Counted from the stretch's first letter, positions 1-6,427 are shown. The stretch: DNA of 7,486 nt from Spirochaetota bacterium (GCA_029548715.1 JAKPMW010000195.1:1-7486); one strand, 5' to 3'. Notes: generated by a model not told the origin, from the letters alone. Made by a program: numbers and translations.

Positions 1-142
1 GCTCATGGGCAACCTTTTGCTCGGCTGGCGACGAAAAGTGCCGGACGACGGTTGGGGTGTACCCGGTATTAAACGTTGCCGAAAGGGTGAGAGGCAGGAA
101 GGAAAGCAATATCAGCAAGCCGGTGCGGCATTGTACGGCCAT
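1..142 (-). CDS. Secreted protein with N-terminal signal peptide, partial (3' end beyond window)
   Basis: A leftward reading frame opens with ATG at 142-140 and runs without a stop to the window edge, giving 47 codons. The ATG is preceded by GGAG with a 5-base spacer (TGAAT), a good ribosome binding site. The protein begins MAVQCRTGLL and continues with a hydrophobic stretch to about residue 22 (ILLSFLPLTLSA), which reads as a Sec signal peptide with likely cleavage after LSA. The mature part begins TFNTGYTP. There is no lipobox cysteine at the cleavage site, so a periplasmic, outer-membrane or secreted protein is expected rather than a lipoprotein. Too little is present to assign a family. 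It is divergent from the gene at 292 and shares a 149-base intergenic region with it. Confidence 0.7.
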   Translation of the reverse strand, partial: MAVQCRTGLLILLSFLPLTLSATFNTGYTPTVVRHFSSPAEQKVAHE

Positions 143-178
143 ATTCACTCCGATTTTGCAAACTGGCTTACAGCATAC

Positions 179-187
179 AATATAACA
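179..187 (-). promoter_or_regulatory. Candidate extended -10 promoter for the leftward secreted-protein gene
   Basis: Read leftward, the sequence is TGT-TATATT: an extended -10 motif (TGn) with a hexamer matching TATAAT at 5 of 6 positions. No convincing -35 lies 16-18 bases upstream, which is tolerated by extended -10 promoters. Transcription would start near 172 and give a leader of about 30 bases before the ATG at 142. The call rests on motif match only. Confidence 0.35.
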
Positions 188-224
188 CATATCGTCAGGT
201 TCCATCATTTTGTCAGGACGAATA

Positions 225-253
225 TTGACGCCCCAGCAGAGGCAGTCTATGAT
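225..253 (+). promoter_or_regulatory. Sigma70-type promoter for the gene at 292
   Basis: TTGACG (225-230) and TATGAT (248-253) are separated by exactly 17 bases. Each matches the consensus hexamers at 5 of 6 positions. The expected start of transcription is near 260, giving a leader of about 32 bases that carries the ribosome binding site at 280-287. Confidence 0.65.
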
Positions 254-279
254 TAAAACGTGACGCTTTTGCTGCTTCT

Positions 280-287
280 GGAGGGGG
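280..287 (+). promoter_or_regulatory. Strong ribosome binding site for the gene at 292
   Basis: GGAGGGGG lies 4 bases before the ATG; measured from the GGAGG core the spacing is 7 bases. It fixes the start at 292, since no other in-frame start is positioned as well. Confidence 0.75.
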
Positions 288-291
288 TTCG

Positions 292-1257
292 ATGGAAACA
301 CTCAATTTCAAGGGAGTGGCCTACAGGGTCGAACCTGTTTCGAGCAAGGCCGAGTTTGACTCGATTTACAGGGATCTGCTGCGGAGGGTCAATTCGGGGA
401 AATCAATCCTCAAGGATCTTGAAAAGGCCTACCGGATTTCACCGGCCGAGGTCTATCTGGTCCGCTACGATCAGGAGCGCCGGGCACTGGTTCCGGTTCG
501 GATTGCCAAGGAGTCGGTTGACGGGCAACTGATCCGCAACCGGTATGATGACAAGGCCCGGGCCCTGCAGAGAGGGATTGGCCAGGAGATGGCAAAGCAC
601 ACCCAGGATATCTATGACACCGTCGAAAAAAAGAAGCAGTTGAGCGAAAAGACCGACAGGCAGATAGCCGAACGCCGGGCCCAGGAACAAAAGCTGGTAG
701 AAATTGACGGAACAAATTATTACGAACGCCTGATATGGCACAGGACTGCCCTTTCCGAGATTCAGGGGATCCTCAGGCAGCATGACATGAAGTACAGGGA
801 AGACCGCGATTACAAAGGGAAAATAGATATGGCCTTCGAGCGAATAGTACGCCATATCGAGCAGTTTGAGGCTTCAGTCAAGGATATCGAGCGGGATAAC
901 GGAAAAAGCGTGTCAGCCGTCAGACATCTGATCCCGACAGATGTCAGCAAGGAAAACCCGCCTGAAGGATTTGTGCGCATGCTTCAGACCTACAATGCCG
1001 TGGTCGGGCTCAATATCCAGCTCGAAAAGGAGTGGACGACGCTGGGCGACTATGTGCTGGACATGGCCGGCCTGCCCGTCAAGGTTGGGCAGATTGTTCA
1101 GATGGTCGGTGAACTCGTCAACAGAACCAGACTGATGACCGGTGCGGCGGAGAGGATCCTCTTTCCCGAAAAATACGCGTTCAGGCGGGACCAGAACGCG
1201 ATTTATGATTTTGGCAAACTGACGAAGGACGTGATTGCAATCCTTATGCATCAGTAA
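292..1257 (+). CDS. Hypothetical soluble, helix-rich (coiled-coil) protein
   Basis: I do not recognise this 321-residue protein. The start is well supported: GGAGGGGG at 280-287 precedes the ATG, and a near-consensus promoter lies upstream. It has no signal peptide and no membrane segment, so it is probably cytoplasmic. Residues 1-75 look like a small mixed domain containing KGVAYRVEPV and VYLVRYDQERRALVPVRIAK. Residues 85-205 are very rich in charged residues and Q with heptad-like spacing, suggesting a long helix or coiled coil (for example the stretch around KKKQLSEKTDRQIAERRAQE). Residues 225-320 are more hydrophobic and probably a helical bundle. It appears to be transcribed alone. It converges on the BFN-UVR gene with only 11 bases between the stop codons and no visible terminator. 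A scaffold or regulatory protein is possible, but nothing shows a specific function. Confidence 0.8.
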   Translation: METLNFKGVAYRVEPVSSKAEFDSIYRDLLRRVNSGKSILKDLEKAYRISPAEVYLVRYDQERRALVPVRIAKESVDGQLIRNRYDDKARALQRGIGQEMAKHTQDIYDTVEKKKQLSEKTDRQIAERRAQEQKLVEIDGTNYYERLIWHRTALSEIQGILRQHDMKYREDRDYKGKIDMAFERIVRHIEQFEASVKDIERDNGKSVSAVRHLIPTDVSKENPPEGFVRMLQTYNAVVGLNIQLEKEWTTLGDYVLDMAGLPVKVGQIVQMVGELVNRTRLMTGAAERILFPEKYAFRRDQNAIYDFGKLTKDVIAILMHQ

Positions 1258-1268
1258 GCCCGGGGTGG

Positions 1269-1814
1269 TCAGTTTTCGTTGTTGATTTTTTTCAGTTCGT
1301 CCCTCAGGCGTGCAGCATCTTCGTATCGCTCCTCTGAGATGGCCAGTTCAAGCTCTTTTTTGAGTTCGCCTACGGGGTCCATGCTTTCGTTTTTTTCCTC
1401 TTCGGGGAGAACCACGGTTGCTGTCTGCATGACGAGCTTGCTGGCAAAGAGCGGGGCACCAAAGCGCAGGGCAAGTGCAATTGCGTCCGAAGGCCTGGCA
1501 TCTATCTGGTATTTTTCCGATTCGTTGCGGACCAGATATATCTTTGAGAAAAATACATTATCCACCAGGTCCGTGATCACAATACGCGGGATGCTGCAGT
1601 CAAGCAGCTTGAGGGTGTTTGCGAAAAGATCGTGCGTCAGGGGACGGGGAAAACTCTGGTTGTTATAGGCCGCAGCAATTGAATGCGCCTCGTTGGGACC
1701 GACAAAAATCGGAAGTACGTTGCGGGAATCGGCTTTGCGCAAAAGAACCACAAAACCCATATTGCTGAATGAGATGTTTTCGATGACAACACGGTCAATG
1801 AGCGATTCGTCCAT
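1269..1814 (-). CDS. Bifunctional nuclease (BFN/DUF151) domain protein with C-terminal UVR motif
   Basis: This is a 181-residue protein. Residues 1-135 match the BFN (DUF151) family. Visible landmarks are LPIFVGPNEAHSIA (34-47), RPLTHDLFANTL (57-68), IVITDLVDNVFFSKIYL (78-94) and the hallmark ARPSDAIALALRFGAPLF (106-123). BFN proteins are described as having RNase/DNase activity, but in most bacteria the role is unproven. An acidic linker (PEEEKNESMD) leads to a UVR motif at about 147-177 (LKKELELAISEERYEDAARLRDEL), the helical hairpin used by UvrB/UvrC and McsA for protein contacts. The BFN-UVR fusion is a known architecture. The ATG at 1814 is the only sensible start, because an in-frame TAG lies four codons upstream. 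It has no Shine-Dalgarno sequence but a promoter ending 6 bases before the ATG, so the mRNA may be leaderless. The gene follows the TPR lipoprotein gene by 68 bases. Confidence 0.92.
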   Translation of the reverse strand: MDESLIDRVVIENISFSNMGFVVLLRKADSRNVLPIFVGPNEAHSIAAAYNNQSFPRPLTHDLFANTLKLLDCSIPRIVITDLVDNVFFSKIYLVRNESEKYQIDARPSDAIALALRFGAPLFASKLVMQTATVVLPEEEKNESMDPVGELKKELELAISEERYEDAARLRDELKKINNEN

Positions 1815-1820
1815 CCAGCC

Positions 1821-1849
1821 AATCTACGCAGGAGGCGGAAGATGGTCAA
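1821..1849 (-). promoter_or_regulatory. Sigma70-type promoter for the BFN-UVR gene, positioned for a leaderless transcript
   Basis: Read leftward, TTGACC (1849-1844) and TAGATT (1826-1821) are separated by exactly 17 bases. They match the consensus hexamers at 5 of 6 and 4 of 6 positions. Only six bases (GGCTGG) lie between the -10 hexamer and the ATG at 1814. Transcription would therefore start at or within a base or two of the start codon. This agrees with the lack of a ribosome binding site. Confidence 0.45.
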
Positions 1850-1882
1850 GCGGTACCCGGCCACGCGTGTGCCGCGCGGGTG

Positions 1883-2857
1883 TTACTGGCCAGGTGTGCT
1901 TTTTTCCAGATCACGCAGCACCTGGCGCAGTTCGGCTGCAGCTTTCGTGTTGCCAATTCCTGTCTGGACGCGGATCAGGTCGTTGATATCCTTTCGCATT
2001 CTGTCAAACCTGCGCAGGGATGTGTTGATCCGCAGGGCCCGGTCATAAAACCCGACCGCCTTTTCCGGCTGGAGCAGGGCCTCCCAGGCCCGGCCGATGT
2101 CCTTGAGGTCCTGGGCGATTGACAGGGAGTTTTCGGTGGCCTTGTCTGCATTCAAGGCGCTTGAAAAGGCAACAAGGGCTGCTTCGGCCTGTCCCAGGGC
2201 AAGCTGGGCACGCCCGATTCCGCTGTAGGAGGCTGCAATTTCAGCGTGGGCATTATCGGACAGGGCGTAGCGTAGTGCCTGATTGAATTCGGGGATTGCT
2301 TCGGAATATTTTTTCTGGCCCAGAAGCAGGTAGCCGCAATTGTTGTACTGGATTGCAAGATCCCGGAGTGAACCGTTGTTGTCGACGAGGATGACGATCG
2401 CTTCACGATAAAGGGCAAGGGCGGCGTCCGGCCTGCCTCTCCGGTCGCTGATCATGGCCGACGTGGCAAGGTTGAGTGCCACGCGTGTTGCAAATCCGAA
2501 ACGCCTGTTGGCAGCGAGGGCCGTCTCGGTTTCTTTTTGGGCTCTGTCATAATCCGCCAGAGCGAGGTAGACCTGGGCCAGGTTGTGCCTGATGTTGGCG
2601 ATCTCCTGCTCATGGTCAATCAGGAAGAGGTTGGAGAGTGCGGTCTGGTATCCAGAGAGCGCCTGCCGGTACTGGCCGTTCTGGTACAGTCCGAAGGCGA
2701 TGTTTCCGGCGATGCGGGCTTCGCTGAGGATTCGCTCGCTGACCGGCCCGCTGGGAACATAGAGCGGGACGGCTGTCATGCGACTGCTGCCGCAGGCGGC
2801 AAGCAGTGCCATGACCAGAACGCAGGCAAGGCTGAGGGCGACTTTTACAGGGGACAT
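1883..2857 (-). CDS. TPR-repeat lipoprotein, probable accessory subunit of the Mla/MCE system
   Basis: The frame can start at ATG 2866 (327 residues) or ATG 2857 (324 residues). I prefer 2857 because GAGG (2870-2867) lies 9 bases upstream of it but directly abuts the ATG at 2866. The N-terminus is a lipoprotein signal: MSPVKVALSLACVLVMALLAAC, with a LAAC lipobox and acylated cysteine at residue 22, followed by GSS. This +2 glycine is not an inner-membrane retention signal in the E. coli rule. The mature part is an array of about six or seven TPR motifs, roughly at residues 46-77, 88-117, 125-157, 169-201, 208-240, 247-280 and a weaker one at 287-317. Typical patterns include YQNGQYRQALSGYQTAL and GQKKYSEAIPEFNQALRYAL. 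It starts just after the mlaD stop (2 or 11 bases, depending on start), so the two are translationally coupled. The context suggests an adaptor between the MCE subunit and another envelope protein; this is inference. Confidence 0.88.
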   Translation of the reverse strand: MSPVKVALSLACVLVMALLAACGSSRMTAVPLYVPSGPVSERILSEARIAGNIAFGLYQNGQYRQALSGYQTALSNLFLIDHEQEIANIRHNLAQVYLALADYDRAQKETETALAANRRFGFATRVALNLATSAMISDRRGRPDAALALYREAIVILVDNNGSLRDLAIQYNNCGYLLLGQKKYSEAIPEFNQALRYALSDNAHAEIAASYSGIGRAQLALGQAEAALVAFSSALNADKATENSLSIAQDLKDIGRAWEALLQPEKAVGFYDRALRINTSLRRFDRMRKDINDLIRVQTGIGNTKAAAELRQVLRDLEKSTPGQ

Positions 2858-2868
2858 GGGGCGCATCC

Positions 2869-3744
2869 TCAGTACTGGTCCTGACGACGGTCATTCCGGA
2901 TTGTCGTCAGCGGTCCGGCAGACGGGGTACCGGCAGGGGTCCGGTCGGACTGGAGCATGAAATAGCGCTGGAGACCCACAAGAACCTTGGTTGTCTCGTT
3001 GAGGCCCCGTTCGGCGCCTGTGATGATGTTGCGGATATTCGGGGAGCTGGTGCGGAGTGTGCCGCTGATGATGCTCATGTCCTCGGTGATCTTGCGGACA
3101 GTCTCAAGGGTTGCGAGCAGTTCCTGGAAGAGCCTGCGGTCACTCAGGAGAGCGCCGACTGTCCCCTGGTCGCCGGCCAGTTTTGAGGAGAGGGTCTGGA
3201 GATTGTTGAGTGTCCCGATCAGCGGTCCCTGGGGCGAGGCCAATTGGGCGAGGAGCAGGTTGACGTTTTTCATGATACCGTCAAGCGAACCCTTCTTGAC
3301 GATCTGCCCCTTGGCTATCATGTCCTGGACGACAGGGGAATCTTCGGAAAGCAGGATATCCCCGTTGGTGGCCCTGCGGACGTCAGCGGACCCGATGGTC
3401 AGGGCCAGATGTCCGCCACCCAGGGGGGATGCGGCTTCACGGAAGACATAGGAGTCGGTATGGACCTTGTCAAGGAAGTCGCTGTAGACGGTGAAGTGAA
3501 CATCGATCCGGTTGTTGGAGGCAAAGGCAACCCGGTTGACCTTGCCCACAGCGAGCCCGTTGATCTTGACATCCATCCCTCGCGAGAGATTTTCACCATC
3601 ATTGAAGATGGTGCGCAGGTTGATGGTGCTTTCAAACCACTTTTGCTCACGACCCATGAAAATGACTGCCACAAGAAGAAAGAGGATGCCGACGAGCATG
3701 AAAAAACCGACGATCTTGTCGAGGTGTCTGAATTTGAATGTCAT
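2869..3744 (-). CDS. mlaD: MlaD-type MCE-domain protein, lipid-binding subunit of phospholipid ABC transporter
   Basis: This is a 291-residue protein with a short cytoplasmic N-terminus, one membrane anchor at about 10-30 (IVGFFMLVGILFLLVAVIFM) and a periplasmic MCE domain at about 40-120. The MCE landmarks are INLRTIFNDGENLSRGMDVKING (41-63), LAVGKVNRVAF (64-74) and FREAASPLGGGHLALTIGS (101-119). Family knowledge: MCE domains form hexameric rings that carry phospholipids between the inner membrane and the periplasm or outer membrane. After the MCE domain comes a long helical region (about 155-265) that could form a stalk or tunnel, so the protein is considerably longer than E. coli MlaD (about 183 residues). 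The tail is polar and proline-rich (SDRTPAGTPSAGP). The start is firm: GGAG 6 bases upstream, and ATG overlapping the mlaF stop as ATGA. The role in this organism is by homology. Confidence 0.92.
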   Translation of the reverse strand: MTFKFRHLDKIVGFFMLVGILFLLVAVIFMGREQKWFESTINLRTIFNDGENLSRGMDVKINGLAVGKVNRVAFASNNRIDVHFTVYSDFLDKVHTDSYVFREAASPLGGGHLALTIGSADVRRATNGDILLSEDSPVVQDMIAKGQIVKKGSLDGIMKNVNLLLAQLASPQGPLIGTLNNLQTLSSKLAGDQGTVGALLSDRRLFQELLATLETVRKITEDMSIISGTLRTSSPNIRNIITGAERGLNETTKVLVGLQRYFMLQSDRTPAGTPSAGPLTTIRNDRRQDQY

Positions 3745-4523
3745 GGCAGCTCCTTGCTGTCGCGCCGTTCGAGACGGACATGCATGGCCTGGGAGTCGCT
3801 GTCCCCGCCCATTGCATCAATGATACTCCGAACGCGCTCATCTGACGAATTAAAGACTTTTTCAACGGTGCTGTCCTGGATGATGCTCCCGTCATGGAGA
3901 ACAATGATCCGGTCAGAGACCAGGGTGATCAGGTCAGGGTCCTGCGAGACGATGACTCCGGCGATCTTGCTGCTGCACTTCATCTCGAGCAGGGTCTTGA
4001 TCACCGTCTCCCGGGCGGTGTGATCGACGTTTCCGGTGGGATCATCAAGAAAGAGGATCTCCGGCTTCAGGACGAGGGCCCGGGCGAAGGCGACCATCTT
4101 CCGGATGCTGAGGGGAAAGACGGCCGGCCGCTGATCGCTGCGGATCGAGATATTGAGGAGATCAAAGACCTCAAAAATCCTGTTCCGGATTTCGTGCTCG
4201 CTCATCCGGCAGTGATAGCGCAGGGGGAGGGCCACGTTTTCGAAAATCGAGAGGTTGGCGAGCAGGGCGGCATCCTGAAACAGGAAACCGGAGGCTTTTT
4301 GCATTTCGCTGTACTTGCGGTCAAAGACATGATAAATGTCGACTCCGTCATAGAGGACCTGACCCTCCTGGGGCGGTTCGATTCCCCCCATCACCTTGAG
4401 AAGGGACGATTTTCCCGCGCCGCCGATGATGCAGACAAACTCGCCGCGCCTGATGTCAAGCGACAGGCCGTGCAAAACCGGCTGGGTATCATACGAGAGT
4501 GAGACAGAGGAAAGCGCGAGCAT
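3741..4523 (-). CDS. mlaF: MlaF-like ABC transporter ATPase with degenerate catalytic motifs
   Basis: This 260-residue ABC ATPase sits between mlaE and mlaD. The fold is readable throughout: A-loop Y11, P-loop at 33-40, Q-loop Q83 (GFLFQDAALLANLSIFENVALPL), signature region 136-150, Walker B 156-162 and D-loop GNVD. Several catalytic elements are altered. The P-loop reads IIGGAGKSSLL, two residues short of GxxGxGKS/T. The LSGGQ/LSGGM signature is LSIRK (138-142). Walker B is ILFLDDP, with D161 where the catalytic glutamate belongs. The H-loop histidine is Q194 (VIVSQDPDL). I checked these on the DNA and the frame is unbroken. The C-terminal 40 residues are polar and resemble the dimer-stabilising tail of MlaF only in position. 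The start has AAGGGA 4 bases upstream, overlapping the mlaE stop. It is either inactive or unconventional as an ATPase. Confidence 0.88.
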   Translation of the reverse strand: MLALSSVSLSYDTQPVLHGLSLDIRRGEFVCIIGGAGKSSLLKVMGGIEPPQEGQVLYDGVDIYHVFDRKYSEMQKASGFLFQDAALLANLSIFENVALPLRYHCRMSEHEIRNRIFEVFDLLNISIRSDQRPAVFPLSIRKMVAFARALVLKPEILFLDDPTGNVDHTARETVIKTLLEMKCSSKIAGVIVSQDPDLITLVSDRIIVLHDGSIIQDSTVEKVFNSSDERVRSIIDAMGGDSDSQAMHVRLERRDSKELP

Positions 4524-4531
4524 GGGATCCC

Positions 4532-5344
4532 TTATATGTAAAATGCGACTGTGAAAATGGCGTTGAAGAGAAAGCAGAAGAATATTGAACCGACCACTGC
4601 TTTTGTGGTGCGCTGGGGGACCTCGGTGATCGAGATTCGAACCTGCATGCCCTGGTAGCAGCAGACCATCGAGATGGCGATTCCGAAAAACGCATTTTTT
4701 ACCAGACCGATATAGATGTCCTCGATGCGGATGGCCTGAAGCATGCTCTGGAGGAACGAGTCGAAGGGTAGGCTGATCTGGAGCTGGGCCACGACATACC
4801 CGCCAAGAATACCGACCACGTCGAAATAGATACCGAGGAGGGACATGGAGATGATCATTCCGAGAAGACGGGGGGCCACGATAAAACGTATCGGATCAAT
4901 CCCCATCGAATGCAGGGCGTCAATCTCATGCGAAACCTTCATGTTTCCGATTTCGGTGGCGACCGCTGTCCCCGACCGTCCGATGATGATAAAGGCTGTC
5001 AGGAGAGGGCCAAGTTCACGGACAATCACGAGAACCAGGAGGGAGGCTATCAGGTCGCTCCCCAGTCCGGGGAGGAGGGTGTAGGCCTGGATGATGATAA
5101 CCATCCCGAGGAGGGCGGACACGGTGGAGATGACGAAGAGTCCGTCGACTCCGGTAAACAGGATCTGCTTGGCCGTATTGGACCAGATCACCTTGCGGGT
5201 GTAGGGGTGCAGGCGGAAAAAGGAGAGGACGGACTTGAGAAAAAGAGCCGAGAGCTCAAGGATGTAGTTTGCAAGATTGAGGCCGCTCTTCCCGAGGGAG
5301 ACAACGGTGCGCATCAGGATGTTTTCTGTTGTGCCGGATTCCAT
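4532..5344 (-). CDS. mlaE: MlaE-type permease of phospholipid ABC transporter
   Basis: This is a 270-residue inner-membrane permease, close to the 260 of E. coli MlaE. The family signature is clear: VRELGPLLTAFIIIGRSGTA (108-127), followed by VATEIGNMKVSHEIDALHSM and GIDPIRFIVAPRLLG (148-162). An amphipathic N-terminal region (about 15-60) precedes hydrophobic segments at about 65-92, 97-122, 155-190, 210-232 and 247-268. MlaE dimers form the membrane core that receives MlaF below and the MCE ring above. The frame could be extended upstream to ATG 5392 or TTG 5419. I chose ATG 5344 because GGAGG lies 9 bases before it and the upstream starts have no good ribosome binding site. This start also leaves 100 bases for divergent promoters. 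It is the first gene of the leftward operon, followed by mlaF after 8 bases. Confidence 0.92.
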   Translation of the reverse strand: MESGTTENILMRTVVSLGKSGLNLANYILELSALFLKSVLSFFRLHPYTRKVIWSNTAKQILFTGVDGLFVISTVSALLGMVIIIQAYTLLPGLGSDLIASLLVLVIVRELGPLLTAFIIIGRSGTAVATEIGNMKVSHEIDALHSMGIDPIRFIVAPRLLGMIISMSLLGIYFDVVGILGGYVVAQLQISLPFDSFLQSMLQAIRIEDIYIGLVKNAFFGIAISMVCCYQGMQVRISITEVPQRTTKAVVGSIFFCFLFNAIFTVAFYI

Positions 5345-5390
5345 GTTTCCGCTCCTCCGGAGACCGGCATTGAAGCCCGCCCACTCATCC

Positions 5391-5419
5391 ATTCTCGTCA
5401 ACCGGATGATAAAGTTCAA
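5391..5419 (-). promoter_or_regulatory. Weak candidate promoter for the mlaE-mlaF-mlaD-TPR operon
   Basis: Read leftward, TTGAAC (5419-5414) and GAGAAT (5396-5391) are separated by 17 bases, each matching consensus at 4 of 6 positions. Transcription would start near 5384 and give a leader of about 40 bases before the ATG at 5344. This is compatible with that start, but the match is weak. Confidence 0.22.
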
Positions 5420-5444
5420 TCAAAAAGCGACCGACGACAGATAG

Positions 5445-6395
5445 ATGACTCTCAGGTGTCTCATCATCGCGGTTCAGACAATGATCTTGGCGTCCGCTGC
5501 CGGGCTTGAAGCAGCGCAGGCCGAACGGATCTGGGTCCTGAACGAAAGTGATCCCGTGTACTGTGCCTGGCGCAGGGATATTGTCCACTCGCGACGGTAC
5601 CGGGGGCGGTACGTGCGCACCTTCGCCTTCCGTCCCCTCAAGTGGGCCGAATACATCATGAAACCCGGGGATACGCTGCAGACTGTGGCGGTGCGGCTGG
5701 GGATTTCGGTGGACGCGATAGCCTCCGCCAGCGGGTTTGTGCATGTTCATGCGGCTTCTCCCGGGGACAGGCTTCTTGTTCCCAATTTTGATGGCATCAA
5801 CTACCGGAGTACGTCCGGAGTCAGTCTGGCCGAGCTGGCCGCAAAATATGATATTCCGGCGGGAGATATTCGCAGGTTTAACGGGTATCAACGTGACTGG
5901 CTGCCTTCCGGGGGCCAGGTCTTTGTTCCGGGCGGGACCATGTCTCCGCTTGAGCAGGGACTTTTTTATGGAACAGCCTTTTCACCCCCGATTGACGCCA
6001 TTGTCGTGACATCGGGGTACGGCTACCGCAGTGACCCCTTCAGCGGGCGGCAGGCCTTCCATGGCGGTGTCGATCTGGCGGCCCCGGGCGGTACCCCTGT
6101 CAGGGCCTCCCATGAGGGGATTGTCGAGTTTTCCGGCTGGGCCGGCGGATACGGCAACCTGGTGGTGCTCCGGCATGCGTTTGGATATCGCACCCTCTAC
6201 GGGCATCTTCAGCGCAGGGATGTCCGGGTTGGAGCCAGACTGGCCAGGGGGGCATTTCTGGGTGCGGTCGGATCAACCGGGGCTTCAACCGGTCCGCATC
6301 TGCACTTTGAGATCCAGCATCATGGGGCGAGTGTTGATCCTGCCCGCTATACCACCCTTCACCGTGACCGACCTGCCGCAGCGCCTGTCTTCTGA
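5445..6395 (+). CDS. Secreted LysM / M23-family metallopeptidase (peptidoglycan endopeptidase)
   Basis: This is a 316-residue protein. Residues 1-26 form a Sec signal peptide with likely cleavage after AQA. A LysM-like repeat spans about 70-114 (YIMKPGDTLQTVAVRLGISV, ending RLLVPN). A second, more diverged one spans about 123-163 (SLAELAAKYDIPAGDIRRFNG, ending QVFVPG). The C-terminal M23 domain (about 180-303) keeps every expected zinc and catalytic residue: H206 and D210 in HGGVD, H254 in YGHL, and H285/H287 in HLHFE. It should cleave peptide cross-bridges in periplasmic peptidoglycan, anchored by the LysM repeats. An in-frame TAG directly precedes the ATG, so this is the most upstream ATG start. 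The ribosome binding site is weak. It diverges from the mla operon and leads a rightward group ending in a bactofilin, a known partner type for M23 enzymes in cell-shape control. Confidence 0.93.
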   Translation: MTLRCLIIAVQTMILASAAGLEAAQAERIWVLNESDPVYCAWRRDIVHSRRYRGRYVRTFAFRPLKWAEYIMKPGDTLQTVAVRLGISVDAIASASGFVHVHAASPGDRLLVPNFDGINYRSTSGVSLAELAAKYDIPAGDIRRFNGYQRDWLPSGGQVFVPGGTMSPLEQGLFYGTAFSPPIDAIVVTSGYGYRSDPFSGRQAFHGGVDLAAPGGTPVRASHEGIVEFSGWAGGYGNLVVLRHAFGYRTLYGHLQRRDVRVGARLARGAFLGAVGSTGASTGPHLHFEIQHHGASVDPARYTTLHRDRPAAAPVF

Positions 6396-6427
6396 CACCA
6401 GTGGGCATCTTTCGCATGGTTTCCCTC

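Noticed and set aside
5..256. Rightward frame at the left edge
   Set aside because: It has no ribosome binding site, is antisense to the signal-peptide gene and covers the divergent promoter region.
1862..1869. CACGCGTG palindrome between the TPR and BFN-UVR genes
   Set aside because: Only 8 bases, expected often by chance in GC-rich DNA, and no T run follows on either strand.
4380..4440. Frameshift or sequencing error as the cause of the short MlaF P-loop
   Set aside because: The missing segment is exactly two codons and the frame holds on both sides. Three other distant motifs are altered too, so a simple error is not the best explanation, although it cannot be excluded for the P-loop alone.
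3894..4502. Rightward frame of 202 codons opposite mlaF, and a similar one at 3244-4023
   Set aside because: Both are antisense shadows of mlaF and mlaD, rich in D, E and G without any family pattern.
4910..5509. Rightward frame of 199 codons opposite mlaE
   Set aside because: It overlaps the clear MlaE signature in antisense and runs into the M23 gene; low-complexity D/E/G composition.
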